A stretch of 64,000 bases of DNA, from assembly GCA_002189035.1 (NCBI GenBank), contig NEEC01000012.1, positions 1 to 64,000 on the forward strand. The letters run 5' to 3'. Shown in pieces: positions 53,551-64,000 of this stretch. Both the position numbers and the translations under genes were made by a program. The notes under the pieces are model-generated. The model was not told the DNA's origin. It made no database searches and saw only the letters and a list, made by a program, of their open reading frames with translations. Each line of letters starts with the position of its first letter. Within the stretch, counting starts at the first letter, position 1. The DNA is from Utricularia gibba. Lineage: Eukaryota > Streptophyta > Magnoliopsida > Lamiales > Lentibulariaceae.

Positions 53551-54224
53551 AACTTATGTTCTATTTCAATTTTTCCATCAAAGTTTTTTTGTTCAAATAA
53601 AACCATTAAATATATCAAAATCGTTTAATTTTAAATATAAATATATAAATGAATTTTATATTTATGTAAACTCATATTTTCATGGATTTCATTAAAATAT
53701 CATCCAATTTAATAAAAATTTTATTAAATTCATCAAAAATTAATGCAAAAATTGATTTTTTGTCTTTTGATTACAAATAAAATAGTTTTGACATTATTCA
53801 TAATTTTCTATGATGATCTAATTATAACTAAGTTTTTTAGTGAATTATCTTTTATATGATGAAAATGAAAATGTATATATATTTCATGGATTTAGTGAAA
53901 TTTTATATTAAATCAGATTTATCATCATTTTATACAATTCCAAAAAAGCAATTTTTATATTTGAAAAGAAACGGTTTTAATATGTCTAATGACTTTACTT
54001 AAATAAAAAAACTTTATTGGTAAAATACAATTTGTTGGCTTTAATGAAATTTTCCCTTTTTTCAAAATTAACAGGTAGTCTATTATAATCATTTGCATAT
54101 AATTATTGGTTATAATATAAACACAACACAAAAATGTCAAACACTTGAATTTTCAAACAAAGCGTGCTTGACTCGACAGTTGACATTTGCAAGGAAAAAG
54201 AAGGATTAAGAGCGCATCGACTCG
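53551..54224. other. AT-rich spacer and upstream region of the ankyrin gene
   Basis: Very AT-rich up to ~54110, with poly-A/T runs. No TATA box can be singled out against this background. Confidence 0.4.
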
Positions 54225-55606
54225 ATGACATTTTCCAGGAAATTTCTCAAAACAATGGAGAGGATACTTTTTGAGGCAGTTGTCTGTGGAAATTTGACAG
54301 TTCTTCAAGGATTACTCCAAGAAGATCCATTTCTACTTGAGAGAGCTCTGTATTCATTTTATGGCAGAAGCCTCCTACACGTCGCAGTCGATCACGGTCA
54401 CCTCTGCATCGTAAAAGAGATCGTCAGCCGGAACGTGCAACTCGCGGAGCTGACGGATTTGCAAGGATCAACTCCGCTGCACTTAGCATCGGCGAAAGGC
54501 CATCTCCAAATAGCGGATTTCTTGTCATCGGCGGCACCTGACACGTGCTTCGCGCGTGACTACCAGGGGAGGAATCCCATTCACGTTGCAGCGCTGAAGG
54601 GGAGCCTTGGGGTGGTAAGAATTTTGGCGGAGAGGTCACCGATCGCAGCACGGGAGAAGACGAGTCGTTGCGAGACGGTTTTGCACTTGTGCGTCAAGCA
54701 CTCTCAGTTGGAAGTGTTGAAATTTCTGGTTACTGAGCTGGAGGACATCAGTGATGCCGGTGATGATGAGGGGAATGGAATACTGCATCTGGCCGTCATG
54801 CATCACCAAGCTGAGGTACTTGAGACCAGTAAGCAATAGGTGAATTGTAGTTAAAATGTGAGGGAATTCATTCTGTGGGATTGATTCTACGGATGCAGAT
54901 AGTCAGATACTTGATCGGAAGCACGACTGTCAAAAGAAACATCAAGAACTACAAAGGAAAAGCTCCATTCGATTCATGGCCGCCACCGAATCATCCGAAA
55001 ATGCGAGAAATCCTCAAACTAGAAGAAGAAGCACTTACTTTCACCCAACATCTCGAAAGAACAAACTGCAAGCCTTGGCTAGACAAGAGCCGTGACACGA
55101 TCATGGTGATCGCCGTACTGATATCAACCATGGCCTTCCAAGCAGCGATCGCCCCACCGGGTGGCTTCTGGCAAGACGACAGCATCCCCGACGGCCACGG
55201 TGCTGAGTCTCCGACCCCACATCGGATCGGAGAGCCGGTGATGGCCTACGCGAACCCAATGATGTACAAGAAGTTCATTGTCAACAACATCACAGCCTTC
55301 TTCGCATCGCTGACCACGATCATCATGCTGATCAGTGGGATCTGCAACAGATGGATGATCTTCATATGGGTTCTGATCATGATGATGTGGCTGTCCGTGA
55401 GCAACATCGCAGGGACCTTCGTAATCTCCGTCAATGCGATGAGACCCAAATGGGAAAAGGAGCCCTTCATTGCGCCGCTCTTGGTTGGAGATGTCTTCTG
55501 GGTAAGCGTCATGCTGACGCTTTTTCTGTGGAAAAATCGGTGCATAATTTCTGGGAGGCTGAACAAATTGAGAGGCTTGGGTGGGAACAAGCCGGTGCCC
55601 TCTTGA
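54225..55606 (+). CDS. Ankyrin-repeat membrane protein with PGG domain (ACD6/ITN1/BDA1-like)
   Basis: Plant ankyrin-transmembrane protein. Relatives act at the plasma membrane in salicylic-acid defence, salt stress and immunity. Two exons, 54225-54815 and 54899-55606, join in phase across a GT-AG intron (AGCTGAG|GTACTT ... GATGCAG|ATAGTC), giving 432 residues. Starting at the second Met (54255, MERILFEAV) gives 422 and fits relatives better. About five ankyrin repeats are visible (GRSLLHVAVDHGHLCIVKEI, GSTPLHLASAKGHLQIADFL, GRNPIHVAALKGSLGVVRIL, ETVLHLCVKHSQLEVLKFL, GNGILHLAVMHHQAEIVRYL). Then comes the PGG domain with a first helix (TIMVIAVLISTMAFQAAI), APPGGFWQD, and three further membrane helices up to ~55540. 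The C-terminus is basic. The gene is GC-richer than its flanks and intact, although surrounded by transposon debris. Confidence 0.93.
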
Positions 55607-57090
55607 GTTGAGATGGCGTGTCCATTATTAAATGAATCTACAATGTTGACACACTAATTTTTCAATATTGGGTTGTGAATTTGAAAATTAAAAAATTGGA
55701 TTTTGTAAAAAAAAATATATTTGACAGCATGATATCAAAATATAAAGTCTTTAATTTAAATAATTTATTTTATACCTGAATTCAACCTCTGATTAGTGAT
55801 AAAAGATTGGGCTTTTCATGAGATACGGATTAGGTCCAGTGCTCAACCGATGCTGAACGAGGTACAGTTTTCATCTCTACAAGCTCTTTTGCTTGGTTCC
55901 CTAAGATATTTTTATTAATTTTTAAGTAATATGCAATTTGAAAAAAAAAAGTTAAAAATACAAAAAACAAAAAAATGTCAAGGTGAATGATGGTGAGTGT
56001 TTTGTTGAATGATCAAAGATAATTTGAGCCATCACTTATTTAGAAGCAAACATATTTTATTTATTTATTTTGTATCCAATGAAATAGTTGCAATTGAACT
56101 ATTTCAACTAATTTCATTAAAAATTTAATAAGAAAGCCTATCTTTAAATACTGTATTTTATCTGACATTACAAATACATCAATACAATATTAAAATCATG
56201 GCGAAAAAAAAAATTGGTTTGCTTCGCTAACATGTGTATATTATGAGGATTTGTCATTAACACATTTGAATCCGTTAATAGAGTTGGGAAACGTCCATAC
56301 CTATAGTACAATTTTGCCCATTGCCATCTAGCATATTGACAATTGAAAAAGAAATGCTATAATATTTCCAGACTAAGCTATATATAGATACTACAATTAT
56401 AAGGTAAAGCAATGTCTCTATTTATAAGCTTCTTTCATATTGACAATCTATTCCTTCTTAATCAATACCCAAAAATGTTCACTTTTATTGATAATATTTT
56501 GTTTTCTCTATCAAAATCTTGCTTGACTAATCTAATCTCCACCGATTCTCTTTATTGCTCAATATATTGTAAAGTTTAATCTATGCTACTCTTAGCTACA
56601 TTCATTTATTTCAAAGTTTAATCTGAAGTTGTTCCCCTTGTGTATTCTATGCAAAAACCTTTTGGATAGATGTCACATCTAATATTGGGAACAAGATGGA
56701 TCTAAATTTAATAATTTTTATATCATTTTTCTATTTGAATGTTGTAAAGTCAGCAAGCCTCCTCTTGAAATATAAATAACAAGGATGACTAATTTCCATA
56801 AGGACTCTTCCGGATCTAAATAACGTCACCAATATTTTGATAACAAGCCTTCATTTACAATCTATAATTTTCTAATGTTCAATCTTTCCAATGGCCACAG
56901 TTTAATAATATGTTCTCAACGTATTTAATGCATCTTGTAGTGACCTCCGTCAAAAGAAATGATTTTAGATTTTCTTAAATTGATTAAAGAGAAAAATATT
57001 ACATTAACAAAGTATTTAAAATTACATTGCAAAAAGTTAGACATCTTATGATCGATAATAACTTATTTTTTCAAGGTTGCAATCTTTTGT
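55607..57090. other. AT-rich spacer
   Basis: Poly-A/T runs and no readable gene. The sequence at 56200-56900 may be eroded retroelement, but no motif supports it. Confidence 0.4.
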
Positions 57091-57096
57091 CACACT

Positions 57097-57285
57097 TCAC
57101 ACTTCTCTCCAATGAATTTGCTTTTTTCTTTGAACACCTACAAGAAAACCCAAGTATTTGAAGGGGAGGGAACCAGGATTACAACCAAGTGAAGTTGTCA
57201 TATGAAGTACGTTAATTTGTGAGACATGTATATCCATCATGCCAATCTTGTGTAGATTTATATGTAAGGCTTGAAATATTTGCAA
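57097..57285 (-). pseudogene. LINE reverse-transcriptase fragment
   Basis: The minus-strand frame includes LGCNPGSLPFKYLGFLVG, matching the conserved GxLPFxYLGxPxG segment at the end of the reverse-transcriptase domain of plant LINEs (non-LTR retrotransposons). It covers only 62 residues; no endonuclease or further RT motifs are in frame. Confidence 0.75.
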
Positions 57286-57559
57286 AAAGTATTATTATTG
57301 ACATCATATTTCGAATATTTCTATAGGATAATTACATCAAAAGAATAAACGCAGTAGTATAGAATTGTGCAACGCACAAGACTTGTAGACCAGATGGGTT
57401 TATAATAGCTTTTTACAAAAATATGTTGGGAATTTATTTCTAATGATATTATGCTTTTTATGACAGATTTTGAGAGTAATACAAAGATGGTGAAATAACT
57501 AAATGCGAGTTTTATTACATTGATTCCCGAAGTGTGTAATGCAACTCTATCTAATTACA

Positions 57560-57870
57560 GCTCAATGTCTTCGATATTATTTCTCTGAAAAAGTTTAGTA
57601 AAGATGTTGGTGAACAGAATGCAGTAAATCTTATCAAAGTTAATCACTTTGATTCAAAGCAGTTTCCTGAAAGACATAAATATAATGGAATGTGTTTTTT
57701 GATTAAAAGAGATAATCCATTATTTAGAATAGCACATAAATCAATTGAACTGCAAAAAATTGATTTTCATAAAGCCTTCATCTCAATGAGTTGGAGATAC
57801 TTAGATCAAATCTTGCAAATAATTAACTTCCTTTGAATATGGATTTGATGGATACAAGATGATTGACATC
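57560..57870 (+). pseudogene. LINE reverse-transcriptase fragment, opposite orientation
   Basis: Plus-strand text keeps the order of an earlier part of a LINE RT: SLVNRMQ..LSKLITLIQSSF at ~57610-57670 (the 'NRL...L..LI...QS.F' segment), then KIDFHKAFISMSWRYLDQIL at ~57757-57815 (the 'LDFEKAFD.V.W..L' segment carrying the first catalytic Asp). Stops and frame changes interrupt it. Its orientation is opposite to the fragment at 57097-57285, so the two are separate pieces or an inverted insertion. Confidence 0.6.
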
Positions 57871-59990
57871 AAGTGCATGTTTGGTACCAGAGATTATATA
57901 ATGAGAGTTTTAGATTATTTATGATTGATGCATATTAAATATAAGAAATTATATATTTTATATGTTTGGTATGTATGATCAAGTTTATTGTGATTAGAAA
58001 AATTGTCATGTTTGATTTGGAAGTTTCTAGATGTAGACAAAAGTAAAGAATCAAAAATACCCTCATCATATAATTTTTTATTTATTTTCCTCCCCCCTTT
58101 TCACTTTTGACACATAAAAGGTTGCATTATTGCTGCCAACACTTCTGAAAAAAAAAAGAGAACTGAAAAGAAACGATTAATCAACAAGAGACAATGGAAT
58201 AAAGAAAAAATATCAACAAAAAAGTAAGTAATTACCAATTAGCACAACAGAACACCAACAAATGGGAAAGACGGTGATGGAAGCATCAGGTAGGGTTTCA
58301 AGAAGAGATGAGTGGTAGGGATAAATAATGAATATAGAAATATATTTCAATAATCTGATATCTTTAATGGATCTATGGACAATTTTTTGTTTATCTATTG
58401 GTAATAGAATAAGCTACTTTTATCCCCTAGTTATATTCACAAGTTCCTATATTTATGTTATATTAAGGTTGTCTCATAATTAATAATATGAGAATGTTGA
58501 AATCTTGTTTTCATTAATAATTGTTATTTCTCTTCTAATAAATCTCTTAACTCTTCGTTGACTTCAAGTACCTCAATTTTTTTCTTGTAATTACGATTTA
58601 AAATGTGAGACCCAATGATTTTTGAATTTAAAAGGAGTTAGAACTGAATGCATATTAACAATGTGCAATAGTATTAGTACATGATCTTATATTCTTATTA
58701 AAAAGCTCTCAAACTAAATCCTTTGTCATACTTGATACAAAGTAATTAAGAGTGTTGTTGTATCAAGTTGATATCATTTCGTTTTTCATTTGATACTCCA
58801 AGTACAGTTGTAGTGATTTAATGAAAGCTCAACTAATGATAAACTTTATATAAATTATATTACAGTAAGATGTTCATTGTAACAATTCCGTCTGGTAACT
58901 TACCCTCTCAATAGAAAATATTATCAAATTAAAGTCCACCACTAAGAGAAGGTCTTCATAAAAACTTCTAAGTTTTTGTGATTATCATAAATTCTACAAT
59001 CGTAGAAATAAAAAGATATATTTATATCACATAACTTTATAATCCCTAGTTATCACAAAATATAAATTTAATGCAAAATTGTAAAGTAGATTTTAAGGTC
59101 GATCATAAGGAGTAGGTGTTTGCAATGTATTTTTCTAGATACAGATTTTAGAATAAATTTTACTATTAGTTCAAGATCAAACTGACAATAATATGCAAGT
59201 TTAATCATTAATATCAAATCACAATGTAGAAGATAACAAATGTTGGTTATATGAAGATGCCTCAAAGTATTTCAGGTGATGTGGTCTTAAAGTTTCTAAT
59301 TTAACTTTCAATTTGTTTACATGCACACTCAAAATAATTTAAGTTTATCCATGTTATTCCTTATATTTTTTGTTAAAACAATTTTTAATATCTTTATATA
59401 TTTCACACTCAAATCTACTTATATATAAAATATATACAACTAGGTTATCCACTTCTATTGGTTTTACCAAATATTACCATCTACTATCTTTGTCTTGATT
59501 CATTGATCTACCTCTAAATAAAGCATATGAGTTGTAATGATGTGTGCTTCCCTTCTTAGTTCTACCCAAGTAATGTTTGAAAGGAATTCCTAATGTATGC
59601 AATTGTAGATTATCTAGCAATCCTTAAATCACATCACCTTTACACATTTTAAGACATCCCAAAAATCTAGTCTCTCATATGTGATAAGTAAAACATGATC
59701 TCATAAAGATAAACTTAAGAAAATATCATAAGTATTGTAGACAAACAATCATAGAAGCAACATATTCAACAAACTAAAGATAAAGTGAAATAAGTTTTAT
59801 TTTTTATCTACTACAGAGTTTTCCAATAGTTATTTTCAAGGTTAAAAGTCTCCTTATTCAATCTCCCCCTTTCACATTATTCATGTTGTACTTGCTCCTT
59901 GTATTGTTTCTAACAGGTGACAAGACAATGCTTATTGTCCCCCATTGGATATTTTGCCCCCCTATGAATTGATCTATATATTTCTTAGTT
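57871..59990. other. AT-rich spacer
   Basis: No gene or defined repeat recognised. ATG-initiated frames are all under 70 residues. Confidence 0.35.
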
Positions 59991-60220
59991 CAATTTGCTG
60001 CTAATTCTTCTTCTACACTCAATTAAACATCAATACCATAAGGTAGATTAAATCAAAGGATTTAGCCCCCTTTCAAATATTAACATGAAAATAACATAAA
60101 CAACACTTAAAATAGGAAAAACTAAAACACATCCTAAATTCAAATAAAACATGATGATTTGGTATTATAAAATACTAAGAAACTGTGTGTCATTATCTCA
60201 CCTCAACATTGATCAAAGAA
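59990..60220 (-). repeat. Hairpin family copy 3, inverted and decayed
   Basis: On the minus strand, GGGGGCTAAATCCTTTGATTTA (complement of about 60049-60070) matches the hairpin of copies 1 and 2. It follows the same upstream series seen there: a GACACACA phrase, a TTTTAGT/TTTTATAATAC stretch, and a TTTATGTT run ending at the hairpin. The second arm has lost pairing beyond about 6 bp. Confidence 0.5.
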
Positions 60221-61925
60221 TTGTTTTTCATTCTGAGAGCATGATTCATGCAATATTAAGTAGTAAAAATTCTTGTTGAGTTCCCTAAATTGTGATTTCT
60301 AACATTAGATGGTCATATCAATGTTCTACACATGATAACTTATATAAAGATGTATCTCAAGTTATAAAGTTTTCCTCAAACATTTTGCATCTGTAATTTA
60401 TTCATGGTCATAGAGTAAACTTCTTAAAACAAACATGTGTTGACCTTACGATGATGTAATAGTTATCATAATTGGATCATCTTCATACTTTCTTCCATTC
60501 CTCTGATATTTAGAGATATCAAAGAGATATACATTATGCTTGTTACATTATCTTCCTTATTTAGATTAGTTTTATGCACCATTCATTAAAACACCAAATA
60601 ACCTCTAAACCTCGTTTGTAGAAGGTTGCTACCCTCTCATGAAAAAAATGCATCATTTTTGCTATTGGTATTAAAATAGTTTCACTACTTCCAGTTTGCT
60701 ACTTATTATTTACTCCTCAAACTGCAAATTGATTTTCATCCACAAAGTTGATCTTTGAAAAACCTCTATCATACACTTCTAACATGTTAGAAGGAGATGT
60801 AGGTAATTCTTTTTTTTATCCAAACCAATCAATCCTCATTTGCCACAAAAAATTGCAATTTGATCGTAATATAAAAAAAGTGATTCAACCTTATTATTAC
60901 CAATACTAAACTATATTGCATCTCTTTTTTCAATTGCATGTGTTGTGATGCACAATCAACTTTATGTAAGTGATAACAAATATTCATAACAATATATTCA
61001 TTTCATACATGTAAAGGTACATCCACTACCAACCTTTTGTCAATGCTCATATATTTTTCAATGTTAAATTATAACTTTATAAAATGTTTATTATTTAAAT
61101 GCATTATTTTTTTATACTTTATGATGCTCATACTATATTAGTAATATATTACGTATTTACATATTCATGTATAACATAGGACCTGACTTTAGATTTCATG
61201 GGATTACTTCACATTAGAACCCGACGTGCATTCTATTTAAAGACATGGAAATGGAAAAACTTTGTTCAAATCTAAGCTTTGGTTTAATTTATGCACATAA
61301 ATCTCTAGAAATGAGAGACAAAAAAATAGAGATTATGAACAAGCAGAAAATATAGTGAACAATATCTAATTTTGAGAATAACTTGATGACTTTTTTACTT
61401 CCATAGATCATAATACTATGATTCAAAACCATGTTGCTTAAAATTCACATGTGTTATGTATTGGTGCTTGAAATGAATGTGAAAATCTAAAATCCATAAT
61501 GATGTAATATTATATGACTACATCAAATATGAATAACTTACACAACTCATAATATACTAAAGTGGTGTTTGAATCGTGTACAATAAATTGAAAATTTTAT
61601 TTTTACAAGGTAATAGGTGAAATAAGTTAAAGTTTTAAAAATATTTTTATATTATGCTACTTTTTAAATTTATTATTACTTTATTCAATTGACAATTTAC
61701 TTTATCTTTTTTTAACTATTTTTATATTAATGTAATTATGCACAATGCAATTTTATTCTAATGATTTCAACATAATTGATGATATATATTCATTTTCCTA
61801 TTTCGCATAATTGATAATTCAGAAATTAATTAATAATTCAATAATTCGTTCTTAATTTTTTATTTTAAAATAAATGAATTAAAATTATAATATATGTTAA
61901 TAATATTCTAATACTATAATATATA
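60221..61925. other. AT-rich spacer
   Basis: No recognised gene. The minus strand around 60450-60800 gives a mildly protein-like text with many stops (for example KYQRNGRKYEDDP), possibly an eroded transposon ORF that I do not recognise. Confidence 0.3.
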
Positions 61926-62981
61926 TATCTGTTGTGGTTGAAAATCTTCGTAACGACAAGAACCGATTTTCGGTTGTGGATATGGCCAATTGCGTCATAT
62001 CCGATTAAGATCTTAGTGTTGTGCGGGGTGCGATATGGTTGACGGAAACTGAGAAAGACAGGATTTTTACGTGAAAACCGTCGGAAAACGGAAAAACCAT
62101 GGAGCTATCGGGGCTCGCCGAAAAAACAACCTTTACTAGACGGATGTGGAGAGAAAATACAAGTTAGAAGGCTTCGAGTCGAACCCTTTCTTCTTTGGGG
62201 TTTCTTATATTTATAAGAGAGGTTGACTTGATCGAATTGTGAATTCTGCAAGTGTTGGTTGCTTTCCGCGCCTGTTGTACATACTGTAGTTCTGTTTTTT
62301 GATAACCGCGAACTGCTCTGTCATCACCGTAATCCGACTACTTTTCAATCTATCCAAAACGGCCGTCGCTGACAACTCTGACACTTATCGATCTGTTGGC
62401 CTATGCATGTCTATCATGACATCTTTCAGCTGCTTTTCAGTGGCCAATTACCTTACTCCGATTTAATCCCCATCACTCACTACTCTGATTTACCGATATT
62501 GGCTTTTCCAGGGCAGGTCGGTGAATCAGAGTCACTACTATGCTGTTCTCGAGCATGCCGATTTCCCATGAATAAGTCTTAAACTGATTTAAATCGATCT
62601 CCATGCCACGCGTCATCTCCTGGATGCTCCACGTTTTTCCCGCTCATTTTGGGTACCTCAAATGACGCGCCGTTTCGACTTCCGAATACCCCCTCTATAA
62701 ATACGTGCTCCTTTAGTCATTTCTTTCCTTTGCTTCTCTGTTTTTGCCAGCCAGACTTCGGTGTTTCTTCACTCTCTATCGTGCTCGTCCGCTACATTCG
62801 CTGCCACGAAACCCACCGGAGACTACAAATTTTTCAGGTAGTTTTTCTTTTGCATCTCTTTTTGTTTGCCTTTGGGGATTTCTGGGTTCTACCGGACTTC
62901 TAATCTATTTCCTCTCGACTTTCCCTCTGAAGGTTCAAACCCTTCTGTTTCGAATCCCTCTCTTCTTCAATTCTCCAAATC
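61926..62981 (+). promoter_or_regulatory. LTR-like or promoter region of the terminal retroelement-type gene
   Basis: Base composition jumps from very AT-rich to balanced at ~61935. TATAAATA at 62696-62703 (CCCCCTCTATAAATACGTGC) is followed by a pyrimidine-rich leader. A CAG|GTAGTT donor near 62838 could begin an intron in the leader. The block lies immediately before the ORF at 62982. An LTR is plausible, but its partner would lie beyond the window. Confidence 0.45.
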
Positions 62982-64000
62982 ATGATGGGTCAAAGGTCTA
63001 GTGAGTTGAATATTTCCTCCATTCGGTCTAAGTATTCGATTCCAGAGGAATATATCATTTCCCACGCTAAAGACGGCCAGATTTCTTGGGGATTTGGGGA
63101 AAGACCTCTTCCCCGTTTCAGTATTCCTATCCCCCTCTCCTATCTGGAAAGCAGCCTCGGATTTCCGCTTCACCCTTTACTCATTCAAGTTCTCCACATG
63201 TTCGCTATCCCCCTCTGTTTTACCGCTTTCTTATTCTATTTGGCGGGTATGGATCCAGCAATGACCCTGGTGGATTTTTTCCAACTTTTTAAATTTACGG
63301 TTCAAAAAGCTAAGCTGTCAAAGATTAAGCCATTCAGTCGCTTTCATCCTTCTAACGAGTCTCGTAGGGACGTGTATCGAAGACTTGGTGAGTGCTCTAT
63401 GAAATACGAGTCCCGGTCCCAAATACTCTCATGGGATACTTTGACAGCTTGTGGGATCCTTGGCCATACTCGAGGTGGGCAATGGTCTGACTTCATCATT
63501 CCTCCAGGTTCTAAGTTAGAGTTTTGTCCCCTCTTTCAATCTCCGCCCGATATTCCTGTCATTTCGGATACGCCCTCCACTTCCGATCCGATAATATTTG
63601 TTCCCACTAGCCCTGTCCCAAAGCCCTCAGCTCCAAAGAAAAAGAGGAGGGTTAAGGTTTCTGCTCAGAAACCCTCGAAAAACGGAAAAGTAGCCCGTAA
63701 TATTCTCCTAGTCATGAGTTCTTTTTTGTTGTTTTCATACGTTTTGGTCTGATATGCAGTTGAGGAAATGGCACGGAGGAATGCTTTGGAGGACTCGGTG
63801 ATGGCACGCTTTTCTATCGAGATGCACAGAATGCAGGAATCGGATGCAGCCCCCTCTGTGCAGGTTTGCTTGGTTTTTGCGATCCATTCTTATGGGCTCC
63901 CGACCCTAATTTCTTCACCTCTTTTTCTAGGCCGATCCCGAGGAGGCTCAAACGGATGCAACCAACTACCTTTTAGGAGGGGATCAAGCGATTGAGGTTT
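62982..64000 (+). CDS. Retrotransposon-type protein (Transposase_28 / 'gypsy-type' family), partial
   Basis: The frame is open from 62982. The segment SIPEEYIISHAKDGQISWGF...PIPLSYLESSLGFPLHPLLIQVLHMFAIPLC...FFQLFKF resembles the N-terminal domain of plant proteins labelled 'putative gypsy-type transposon' (pattern Y.IP, then a Y...L..GL.FPLHPF....L.......P.QL). A Pro/Ser-rich linker and a basic PKKKRRVKVSAQKPSK nuclear-localisation-like run follow. Phase-consistent splicing gives exons 62982-63696, 63760-63863 and 63931 onward (donors C|GTAATA and CAG|GTTTGC; acceptors TGCAG and TTCTAG). The last exon is acidic (DPEEAQTDAT) and leaves the window still open. No stops or frameshifts in the exons suggest a young or still-expressed copy. 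The function is not known. Confidence 0.6.

Overview
The window begins with about 700 bp of 7-bp CCCTAAA repeats on the plus strand. This is the Arabidopsis-type plant telomere in the orientation of a left chromosome end, so this is the terminal 64 kb of a plant chromosome arm. The intron-exon genes, the plant-only families (cellulose synthase, ERECTA, EDR1-type kinase, ankyrin-PGG protein) and AT-rich, transposon-filled spacers agree with a flowering plant. I cannot name the species from sequence alone.

Layout. 1-720: telomere, grading into variant repeats. 0.7-10.6 kb: gene-poor subtelomere with decayed retroelements, a nuclear copy of mitochondrial DNA (nad5), a Myb/SANT-like pseudogene and a small inverted-repeat element. 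10.9-40.1 kb: a dense gene block. In order it holds an EDR1/SIS8-like Raf-type MAPKKK (-), a UAP56 DEAD-box RNA helicase (+, divergent from the kinase), a CESA1-class cellulose synthase (-), a tRNA-Ser(GCU), an ERECTA-family receptor kinase (-), a CYP72-clan cytochrome P450 (-) and an intronless SLC25A44-like mitochondrial carrier (-). A 1.2-kb foldback inverted repeat lies between CESA and the tRNA. 40-54 kb: mobile-element territory with a retroelement leader carrying a conserved hairpin, a decayed hAT transposase gene, a non-autonomous hAT element with a target-site duplication, and a decayed Copia pol. 54.2-55.6 kb: an intact two-exon ankyrin-repeat membrane protein. 55.6-61.9 kb: AT-rich sequence with LINE fragments and a third, inverted copy of the hairpin repeat. 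62-64 kb: the start of a well-preserved retroelement-type gene that runs off the window.

The genes are independent, not an operon. Several are housekeeping or developmental (mRNA export, primary-wall cellulose, organ-shape signalling), which is notable so near a telomere. Two of them, UAP56 and CESA, each look one base short inside a short homopolymer, in otherwise perfectly preserved coding sequence. That pattern fits residual long-read consensus errors at least as well as real mutations. Exon boundaries below were worked out by hand from splice consensus, phase and family conservation; the kinase, P450, carrier and ankyrin models close in frame without any correction.
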